The notes under the pieces are model-generated. The model made no database searches and was not told the DNA's origin. It worked only from the letters and a program-made list of their open reading frames with translations. A stretch of DNA of 64,000 nucleotides, from contig OY744522.1 of NCBI GenBank assembly GCA_963556195.1, forward strand, positions 34,360,443 through 34,424,442. The letters run 5' to 3'. Positions 10,175 through 19,256 of this stretch are shown piece after piece. The translations under genes and the position numbers were made by a program. Every line of letters begins with the position of its first letter. Within the stretch, counting starts at the first letter, position 1. This DNA is from Sepiola atlantica. Taxonomy: Eukaryota; Mollusca; Cephalopoda; Sepiida; Sepiolidae.

Positions 10175-11446
10175 TATGAGGATATTCAAATAATTTAAGA
10201 TTCGTTTAAAGACAAATAATACAAGTCTGGTGGATTTGTTTAAATTAAAACATTATTTATTTAAAGAAACGTAAACGGTAGTTTTAGGGTTAGAATTCGG
10301 AATTCACAATTCACAGCTGTTGGAAACGCGCATGTGATCAAATATGGAAACTGTAAACACTAGTTTTGGGTTGTTGTTTTTTAAATTTTTCTAATTCGTT
10401 ATTTGGGGATTATATTAAACTATCAGAATACTCGCCTCAATACGGGTATGCTGTGCCGGTAAATTAGTCGTTCCCCAGCCAAAATGTCGGACAATGAATC
10501 GGCTGCTTTTTTCTGAATTTTCCTGACCTCACAAATGTGTCAGTAAACCCAAATAAATTGTTTTGATTAATTTCCTAGCTGTATTTCCTTTTAAAATAAT
10601 TTAAGGTAAATTTGAAATTAGTTCAAAACAATTTATTCGGGTTTACTTACTCATTTGTGACGTTGGAAAAAAGCAGCCGATTCATTGTCCGCCATTTTGG
10701 CTGCGAAACGACTAATTTACCGCTGCGTCCATATTATGCGCCATCACAACCCTTTAAAATACTCCAAACCGAAACTTGGGGAATATTTATCAAAGTTAAA
10801 TAAGTTATGGTTAGAATTTCACCAGAATCGAACGTATCTGAAAATCACAGAAAACTAAATTATAACTTAATATTGCACACATTAACCATTCTTACGCCTA
10901 GTTAGTTTCAGAGTTTACCCCCCCCCCCACATAGCACACATACTTAATATATATATATCCGAAACTAACTAGGCGTAAGAGTGGTTAATGTGTGCAATAT
11001 TTAGTTATAATTTAGTTTTCTGTGATTTTCAGATACGGTCGATTCTAGTGAAATTCTAACCATAACTATTTAAACATTAATAAATATTCCCCAAGTTTCA
11101 GTTTGGAGTATTTTAAAGGGTTGTGAGGGCGCATAATATGGGCACAGAACACTCATATTGGGGCGGGTATGCTGACTGTTTAATATAATCCCCAACAGTT
11201 TTTTTTTATATAACGAATTAGAAAAATTAAAACAACAACAACAACAACCCAAAACTAGTGTTTACAGTTTCCATATTTGATCACTTGCGCGTTTCCAACA
11301 GCTGTGAATTTCGAATTCTAACCCCAAAACTGTCATTTACGTTTCTTTAAATAAATAACGCTTTAATTTAAATAAATCCATCAGACTTTTATTATTTGTC
11401 TTTAAACGATTTTTATTTTTATTATTTGAATATCCTCAGTTTTATA
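10175..11446. mobile_element. Compound fold-back element, 1.27 kb
   Basis: Three inverted-repeat layers are visible. Outer arms (about 10175-10445 and 11155-11446) begin TGAGGATATTCAAATAAT and share GTTTAAAGACAAATAAT, ACAGCTGTTGGAAACGCG and CACTAGTTTTGGGTTGTTG. Inside the left half lies a second palindrome (about 10480-10570 with 10605-10705; CAAAACAATTTATTCGGGTT and GCAGCCGATTCATTGTC). Inside the right half is a third (about 10728-10915 with 10960-11140; CTAACTAGGCGTAAGA, AACTTGGGGAATATTTAT). There is no coding capacity. A diverged piece of the third palindrome also occurs at 52808-52885, so the family is dispersed. Confidence 0.7.
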
Positions 11447-11849
11447 TAGAAAACATTTTAGATGTTTTTGTTTTATGTAAATTCTGTAACAATTTCTTTC
11501 TTTTTGTAAGTAAACCGCCGTTTTTTATTTAAAAGAAAGTTTTTTAAAAAAAAGGCGCCAAATTTTCTAATTTCAAATGAATGCTACTAATTATTATTAA
11601 CACCTACGTAGTTTATTAACTATTTTCTATTATTAATAGAAAATAGTTAATAGACTTAACATGCTGTCAAGTGTTCTACAACTAAATATGCTGTACAGTG
11701 TACAAACAACAGTTAATTTTCAATTTCTTTAGCCGTAAAATAAATAACAAAAAAGAAAAACTTTTATTCATACATTTTTTTTTTTTTAAGGAATATTATT
11801 TTAGATTTGTTTGGGCTGGACGTGACATGCTAAATGAATGGACCAAGAA
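11447..11849. other. AT-rich spacer with a perfect 37-bp palindrome
   Basis: ATTAACTATTTTCTATT followed by ATTAATAGAAAATAGTTAAT at 11615-11651 forms a near-perfect hairpin. Nothing else was recognised. Confidence 0.5.
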
Positions 11850-12765
11850 CTAAATAATGCATGCCACAGAATCACTGGGCCACTAAGACTAACCCCACTA
11901 CCAGCGGTGTACAGATTGGTTGGCATGACACCTCCCCATATCTGAAGGGATGCCCGTATGAGAATCCGAAAACACAAAAAGGAAACCTACAGAAGAACCC
12001 TCCCCACCCCCCATCTGGCCATGGACAACCAAGAGACAGATTGAAATCAAGAAGCGGTTTCATGACCAAATGGAGCCTTGACTTTGCACAAAGAACTACC
12101 GCATTGACAGATGGAATTACTACTTGAATGAAGCTATCCAAGAATCCAGAGAGCATCTCCTACATGGAACGGATTTCCCAAGGAAGAACTGGGTGACCCT
12201 GAACTGAGTATTGATTTACTCCTCTCCAGGAGTTAGGCACAAGGCCAGTTTTTATCTTACTCCCACAAGTAAGATGTGACCCAAGGTCGGGTCGGGAAAG
12301 TGGGGTTTAAAAATTGCCTGGGCAGCCCCGTTGGCATTCCCCGGTAGGGGCGCCTCAGGCAGTAAGCAATAAACTTACTCCTCCCCAAAGAGGGAAGGCA
12401 AAGCCTGGGAAGGTGGACCTCCCAGAACTGCACAGGACAGACCCATTGACCGGCGTAAATCAAGACCCGAAGGCCAAGACAACACCAGTATGGGGTGCAG
12501 TATCCATCGGAACAGATACTACACTTTGATCTTAGCCAAAAGGCCAAGTAGGAGCGAAGGTTGGGAGGATAACTAGCAACCTCTACAAGTGGGGACGAGC
12601 AACAACAATCGCAGACAGACAATAGAACACATCCTCGTGATTGCAGTGACAGACTAACCTTTACTGACCAAGATTTGATGTACTGTAACCTTGATGCGCA
12701 ACGATGAATCGAATATTGGTATGATAACATATGATGATGATGATAACATATGATGATGATTTAAA
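11850..12765 (+). pseudogene. Non-LTR retrotransposon 3' fragment, split by a SINE
   Basis: Downstream of the SINE (12549-12720) the + strand encodes the C-terminal signature of RTE/BovB- or CR1-like LINEs (EVGRITSNLYKWG, then EHIL with degraded Cys), followed by an (ATG)n-type 3' tail at 12721-12762. The upstream part (11861-12195) has an 88-codon open frame that I read as more of the same element, although homology there is weak. The coding sequence has stops and frameshifts. The U2-headed SINE lies in opposite orientation between the two parts. Confidence 0.5.
12200..12548 (-). mobile_element. U2 snRNA-headed SINE-like repeat, copy 2
   Basis: Read on the minus strand from 12548, it starts CTTGGCCTTTTGGCTAAG, then ATCAAAGTGTAGTATCTGTTC, i.e. 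U2 snRNA from about nucleotide 9 to 45 with one extra A. It then changes to the same body as copy 1 (TCTTGGCCTTCGGGTCTTG, GGGGAGGAGTAAGTTTATTG, GGGGCTGCCCAGGCAATTTT), and ends in CACATCTTACTTGTGGGAG. The internal U2 loop and Sm site are absent. Internal Pol III boxes are not obvious. The far end near 12200-12260 carries GGCCTTGTGCCTAACTCC, a motif also found near copy 1 and near 45065, so the boundary there is uncertain. Confidence 0.7.
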
Positions 12766-12949
12766 ATTTAAACGTTTTTAATGTTTTGTACAAATATTTT
12801 TTTTTGCTAGTTGGTAAAATTGGTTAATTCCTATTTCAGTCACGTAAATTATTTAGAGTGAAATGGGTTTCAACATTCCTCCCAAACAACTTATTTTTTA
12901 CTTACAACCATATTTTAGTTTAAAAAAAAATAACATCAGAATGTCCCGG
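12766..12949. other. Short AT-rich spacer
   Basis: No feature recognised. Confidence 0.4.
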
Positions 12950-15107
12950 GAAGATTATGCATGACTCAGCTCATCATATGCACTGAAATACTAGATGGTA
13001 GAAACCACATGGACGCGATATATCCAAACTTTAAGAAGGCTTTCGATATTGTGCCACATAAATAACTTGTCAGCAAACTAGAGAGTTACGGCATTCGAGG
13101 TGAAGTAAAGTCTTGGATAGCCAGCTTCCGACAAGACCACACCCAACGTGTGTCGGTCAATGGACATATGTCCAATTGGGATCGCTCATGGAAGTGTTCT
13201 TGGGCCTGTACTGTTTGTCATTTTTATAAATGACCTCCCGGCCGTTGTCAAGGGTGTGGTGCACATATTCACTAATGATACAAAGATGGCAAATCTACTT
13301 CATCTGAAGATAGAGCGACAGTAGAGGAAGACCTGAACAGGCTATCAAAATGGTCAGAGAACTGGCAGCTAGAATTTAACACCAGTAAATGCAGTGTGAT
13401 GCCCTTTGGCCAACATAAGATCAATACACAGAATAAAAGATAACCATGGAGAACTAAAAAAAAAAAAACCTTGAAGAGTCAGAGCTGGAAAAAGATTTCG
13501 GAGTACATGTTGACAATAGGCTGCCATTCCACTACCATGTTGACTAGAGATGGGCGGTTTTACCGAAAAATCGCGGTTTTTCGGTTTCGTCTCCATACCG
13601 AATACCGAATCGTTTGTTTTTGTTTTTTTTAAACCGTAACCGTTCGGTATTGTGTTTTTACTACAGTAAGCCACCATATACAAGGAAACACGGTTGAAAA
13701 GATTTTCCGATTTGAATAAAATTGAATATTACCAAAAAATGTTATATTAGTAAGAGGACAGATTGAACAAATATATGATAAAAACATTTGACTTGTAGGA
13801 AGAAATCTTTGTTTACAGTTTGTTTATCATTAACATTTTGAATTTTCAAATGAAAAAAAGAGAAATACGACAGACAACATGACATCGTATTTTTAGCATA
13901 AACTATTTTCAAATGAAAAAGAAAAATCAAACGCGTTCCGTATGATGTCGAAAATCTATTTGATTCAACTCAAAATTGTAAAATAATTATTTATGTTTGT
14001 TTCAGAGTTATCTAAAAAAATAAGTTATTAAAATGAAATTTAAAAAAAATACTTGTTGTAAAAGTAAATAAACGAAAAGTAGCGAGCGAGTATAAACATT
14101 TAAAAAGAAAAAAAGTAGTTGCCAATGCTAGTATCACTTTATTCGAGTTATATTTTAGCTTCTGATGGGTTAAAGAATAAGATAGAATGTATATTCAAAC
14201 TCAGTTTTATTCTTCAGAAATCTTTCATGAATCTTTGGTCACTGTTTTAACGAGTTAACTGTTGAAAAGGTATCAGAACTTTGATTACAACAGTCAACAC
14301 CTTATATGATTCATATCATGGAGAATGATTCAGTCACAAAATTATTGAAACAGTGGCATAATTCAACTAAACGTTGAATAATAACTAATCATCACACAAG
14401 AGAATGAATAGCTTCCATAGTAAAAAATTTTTTTTCAAAAAAACAATACCGAAACCAAAATTTCAAAACCGCCCAACTCTAATGTTGACAATAGGCTGCC
14501 ATTCCACTACCATGTTGACGAATCAGTAAAGAAGGCCAACTTAGATTATACTGGGATTAAAAAAAACAAAAAACTTTTGCCACCAGAGATAAAATAATTA
14601 TGAAGCTGTTTACCACAATGGTTAGGCCAATATTGGAATATGAAAGTGCTCCCAGGATTCATCAATTTGCTGGTGACATCGATAAAGTTGAGAAAGTTCA
14701 GCGTAGAGCTATTAAGTTGTGTTCGACACTACGGGATCTTCCCTATTAGAAGAGATTGGAAGTAATGATGCTTCCCTCAATGTATTATCAGCGCAATTGA
14801 GGCAGCATGATTCAAATCTACAAGTTCTTGACAGGAAGAAACAAATTCAATCAACAACGATTACTACATCACAGCACAACCAAGAGAACAAGGGACACAG
14901 CCTCAAGCTCCCCAAGAAGTACAGCAGATTGAACACTAGACGGTTTTATTTTCATTTGGGATATGGCTGGTCAAAGATGTCAACTATTTTAAGGGGCAAC
15001 TGGACAAGCATTGGTCATATGGACAATATTCCGTCCGACTTGCGCAGTGACGCAAAGACCAGGCATGCAGCAGGTGTTACAGGCCTAACTTATGCTCAAA
15101 GAGTATA
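12950..15107 (+). pseudogene. CR1/L2-like LINE reverse transcriptase remnant, split by hAT
   Basis: The + strand translates, with many stops and frameshifts, to a CR1/L2/Jockey-type RT: NFKKAFDIVPHK (RT block with the first catalytic Asp lost), KLESYGIRGEVKSW, a degraded FADD region near 13270, EDLNRLSKWSENWQLEFN, then after the hAT insertion VRPILEYESAP, EKVQRRAIK and a C-terminal segment near 14940-15060. A 937-bp hAT-type element (13545-14481) interrupts it. The endonuclease and 5' part are missing. Confidence 0.75.
13545..14481. mobile_element. Non-autonomous hAT-type element (TAGAG family), copy 1
   Basis: Ends are TAGAGATGGGCGGTTTT and AAAACCGCCCAACTCTA, imperfect terminal inverted repeats. 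The 8-bp target duplication ATGTTGAC is exact (13537-13544 and 14482-14489). The body is nearly the same as 38003-38978, with a deletion near the right end here. No transposase is encoded. It sits in a LINE, and 38 bp of LINE sequence is present on both sides. Confidence 0.9.
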
Positions 15108-15298
15108 CGAGGCCTGTCTAAAAAGTATCTGACCTTAGGCCAGAAAAAATATTTCAAATACGTGACTCGGTTGGGACCCTAATCCCCTTCAAAGTAGGCC
15201 CCTTGTGCTTGCACACACTTAGCCCACCGATCCATCCACTGCCGGAAATACCTCTGGAAGTTTTCTTTTGGAATGGTGTTCATCTCTCCGAGAAGTGT
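15108..15298 (-). mobile_element. mariner transposase C-terminus and 3' terminal repeat
   Basis: On the minus strand, 15298-15168 encodes the typical mariner transposase C-terminus (FQRYFRQWMDRWAKCVQAQG then AYFEGD and a stop), followed by the 3' untranslated tail and the terminal repeat GGTCAGATACTTTTTAGAC. Only the last 45 or so codons remain. The element joins the Gypsy integrase at about 15298, where both reading frames break off. Confidence 0.85.
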
Positions 15299-18200
15299 TT
15301 AAAAGCTGATGAAGTGAACTGGGGTTCAGCGTTGGAGATCACTTGGCAGGGAATCCCATATCTCGCAAAGTGTGTCTTCAACTTGCGAATGATGGTGGAG
15401 GTTGTTGTGTCTTCTAATCGATCTATCTCCCAAAAAGTTTGAGAAATAATCGACAATTATGAGGCATTCCACAGTCTCACTTTCAAACAAATCAATGCTA
15501 ACTTTCTGTCATGACCGATCAGGTATATCATGTGGCACTAAGGTTTCTTTCAGTTCTTCTGTCGCAAACTTGCAGCAGGTTTCGCTAGTGAAAATGTATT
15601 CACGTATCTCCGATGACATTCCTGGCCAGAAAACACATTGTCTAGCGTAGCGTAGGCATCCATCTATTCCTATGTGTGATGGGCAAATTGAGCGCTTGAT
15701 GTCACTCCGCAGACTGAGTGGAATGGGTACTTGGTCACCCTTGAAGATAAGTCCATCTTGAACTGACATCTCATCACGGATGTGAAAGTATGGGTGTAGT
15801 ACAGCGGAAAGATCCATTTTCTTGGTTGGCCAACCCTGTACTATTATCTCCCTGAGTTGGTCGCATACCTCGTCTTGATTTGTTGCTTTCCAGATCTGAG
15901 TTAGTCTTTCATCCCAGATGAGGAGGAAGCTAACCATGTTGGCATGCTCTAATTCAGCTTGCTGGTTCTTTTTGGATGTCATGTAAGACCGCGATAGCAT
16001 GTCAGCGATATACATGCGTTTTCCGTTGAGGTACACGACGTCGATGTCATACTTTTTTTCACTGGCTTCCAGTGGTTTGTGGTCTGCGTGTATCTCTGGG
16101 GCGTATCTCTGCTCGGTATCAGTCAGCGCTCTGCTTGCATATGCTACTGGCTTGCCTTATTGTAGTAATGCTGCGCCAAGTCCTGCTGAGCTGGCGTCAC
16201 ACTGTATTGTGAGGGACACTTTCGGATCGTAGTAGGCGAATACAGGTGCTTCAGTGACTTTTTGTTTCATTTCCGCGAATGCGGTATCTTGCACTTGAGA
16301 CCATATCCAGGGAACATCCTTGCGCATCAGTTGCCGTATGGGCTCCATGACGGTCGAAAATCTTTGTAGGAACCTTGCTAGGTAGTTGACCGTTCCACAT
16401 AGTCTCTGTGTCTCTTCGATCGATGTGGGTTGCTTTAGTTTGGTGATCGCGTCAATTTTAAAAGGGTCTGGGAGTAGCCCATCACTGGTAATAAGATGAC
16501 CCATGAAGCTTATGGAATTCATTTTTACTTCTGCCTTTTCTAGATTCAGCTTCATTCCTTTTTCTCAACTCCGTTGTAGGAGTGCCTTCAGGTTTGCATC
16601 ATGATTTGCTGAGGCTTCTTCTAGGTCATATCCTAAACCGAATGCAATTATATCATCGGACACACATGCAACTCTGTCTAGACCATCTATGGCTTCATGG
16701 GGATGCTTTTGAAATATTTCAGAGCTCACACAAGTTCCGAAGGGGAACCTCAGCCACTGGTATTGACTGAACCCTGTTTGGAAAGTTGTGAGGAGGCTTG
16801 ATTCGTCGTCTAACACTACATGCCAGTACGCTGATGCAACGTCTACCTTAGTGAAGTATTTTGCATTTGTTAATTTAGGTAGTACTTCCTCCATGTTAAT
16901 AGTTCATATCGCTTCAGCGCTTTGTTTAACGGTCTTGGATCGATGCAGATTCGGAAATCCTCTGACTTCTTTGTAGCGATAATCATTCGACTATTCCAGT
17001 CGGTTGGTTCGTCGACAGGGGTGATAACTCCGAAGTTTTCTAACCTTTTTAATTCCTCGTTGAGTCGAGGAATCTTCGATACTGGTATACGTCCGGTTAG
17101 AGCAGTATAGGGTGTTATGGTGGGGTTCACTTGTAAGTGCACTTGACCGGGCAGTGACCCCTGTTCGCCGTTAAAAACATTCAAGTACTCTGTCATCAGT
17201 TGCTCACAGACTGGGTTTGAGTGAACATTAGCGATGTTTGTCGTAATGTACTGTTATGAAGTTCATCTGATCACTCACCCATTTTCCTAGCAATGGGATT
17301 AGGTTCTCTTTAACCACCGTGAACTCAACAAACTACTTTTTCGTATTTTTTGGGGTTGCGCAATGTAATCCTGCATCTGCCGAGCGGTGCGAGTTTGGTC
17401 GTATTCCACATCTGTAATTTCTTAGATGCTGGTTGTAGATTTACATCGCGCACATATTTCAGTGGAATTACATTAACAGTAGCATCACAGTCGACTTGGA
17501 ATTTTACTTGTTTATAGTCTAGCGTCATTCTAGCATAAATGGCTCTGTTGTTTTTTTCTCCTTCTCTCTCAGAGTTGACACTTAGTACGTAGTACGTATC
17601 GCTAAAAGAGTCAGAGTCGGACACTATTTGATTTACTTTGTGTTTTGGTTTAGATGGTCTTGTTCTCTCACCGTGCTGCTTCTTTGAGCATTTCACCGCA
17701 AAGTGGTTTTTGTAACTGCAAAGGTTGCACTTCTGTCCCCATGCAGGACATGCTTCTTTCTTTTGCTATGCCTTCTGCCACAGAAATGACAGTCTATTTG
17801 TTCGTACCTTTGGTTCTCTTTCTTATAACCTGGGCCTTGGACTTTGTTAATATGTTCTTGTTGTTCAGGATTAATCATTTTCAGCCGTGTATCTGTTGCC
17901 TCACAGCTACGGCATATGACAACACTTTGTTGAAATGTTAGTGTCGTATTTTGCAGCAGAATTTTTTACGGGTATGGTTATCTCTCACCTAGAATATGAT
18001 ACAGTTACATAGCAGAGAGTCATGTAGACATTCACAAAAATTGCACGATTTTGCTAAGTTGCGTAGTACCGTAATGTACGAGTCGATAGTCTCACCTGGT
18101 TCTTGGTCATTTTTGTTGAAAAGATATCGCTCATAGGTCTCATTTGTCTGTACTATGAAGTGTCGGTCGAATTTGGCTATCACCGTATCGACGTCATCTT

Positions 18201-18556
18201 TGCTTTCGGTGGGGGCGAATTGAAACCTGTTGTGGTTAGTGTGGGCGTCTGGTCCGACTGTGTGTAGAAACAATGCTGTTTGATACTGTTTATCCTGGTC
18301 TGCCACATCTGTTTCCATGCTTCCGCAGGGTTTGTTTTAACATCCAAACGGCTTGGCGGCATTATGTTTGTTCGAAAACTTTCCGCCATCCTTTTCGCAC
18401 GAGGGTCGTTGTTGACAGTTTTGTAGTAGTAACACTACTGTTATGGACTTCAACTTGTCGCTTGGGAAGGGGATAAAACTTCACTCGTTGCTCGTTCCGA
18501 CGATGACTTTGTATATTTCGACTTTTGAGACATGTTTTACATCCTCGCTGCCACCA
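15299..18556 (-). pseudogene. Ty3/Gypsy gag-pol remnant, minus strand
   Basis: Reading down from 18480 the minus strand encodes gag (about 18390-17990), a zinc knuckle (CHFCGRRH, about 17790), an aspartic protease region (about 17600-17330; the active site reads DCDAT, so the usual DTG is lost), reverse transcriptase (about 17200-16560; FTKVDVASAYWHV, active box VSDD), RNase H (about 16300-16050; IQCDASSAGLGAALLQ), and integrase with an HHCC-like region (about 15700-15590; WPGMSSEIREYI) and core (about 15530-15300). Frameshifts and stops are scattered. The integrase ends at about 15299 against a mariner fragment, and the 3' LTR is missing. Confidence 0.85.
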
Positions 18557-18723
18557 TGTTACATTATGATGTATTTAAAAAAGTTAAGAGAACACAAGCA
18601 TACTAACGAGAGTCAGGTTTTATTCAGACCGAGAACGAGGCTGATAGTGCATGCCGGGAGTAGACAAGGAAAGGGAGAGGGGTGTATAGTCCAACATACA
18701 TGGGTAGGGAGCATAATGTAACA
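18557..18723 (-). repeat. 5' LTR of the minus-strand Gypsy element
   Basis: The 167-bp segment begins TGTTACATTATG and ends CATAATGTAACA, a 12-bp perfect inverted pair with TG...CA ends. On the minus strand it contains AATAAA. Immediately inside is TGGTGGCAGCGAGGATG, which fits a primer-binding site followed by the gag leader. Only this LTR is present. Confidence 0.8.
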
Positions 18724-19035
18724 TCTCCCTTAACTCTACCACTAATCCTAAGTCCGGGTGGCAACAGATACCCTCCCTAAAAAAATTAAATAAATAACTT
18801 AAGATTTAACTAAAATCAGAAAATGGTTATATGTCGTTCAAATATTATTTGGTTGGAAAGTGGCTATCATTTTATAGTAAATTTGTATGCTAAAGTCTAA
18901 CATTTTTTTAACATTTTTACTGCCAAGTTTTTGTTTACATGTAATGGCCCTTAGAAAGTAGAATCTTATTTTTCTTTTTGGGTGAACTAGTACAGGATCC
19001 TAATGTACAATAATGCCATTTTTTTTTTTTTTTGT

Positions 19036-19067
<32 letters not shown>

Positions 19068-19256
19068 AAGGTGTTTTTTGGAAATAGTGCTGAATGGTAT
19101 TTTTTAGGATTCCTCTAAAATTAATTGATATTACCCCCCCCCCCCCAAAAAAAAAAACCCCTGACATTCGAGTTATAAAAGCAATTAATTAGTTAGACAG
19201 CTATTTTCCGAGCCCATTTAATTTTGTTTTTAAAACTGATAATTTTCGGTAAATTT
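18724..19256. other. AT-rich DNA with long homopolymers
   Basis: Contains poly(T)/poly(A) at 19020-19060, a C-run followed by an A-run at 19134-19157, and one inverted piece of the GATTCTAC MITE motif (AGTAGAATCTTA near 18957). No gene. Confidence 0.5.

Noticed and set aside
12511..12548. A genuine U2 snRNA gene
   Set aside because: Only the first 37 or so nucleotides match; the Sm site, stem-loops III and IV and snRNA promoter elements are missing, and the following sequence is shared with another repeat copy.
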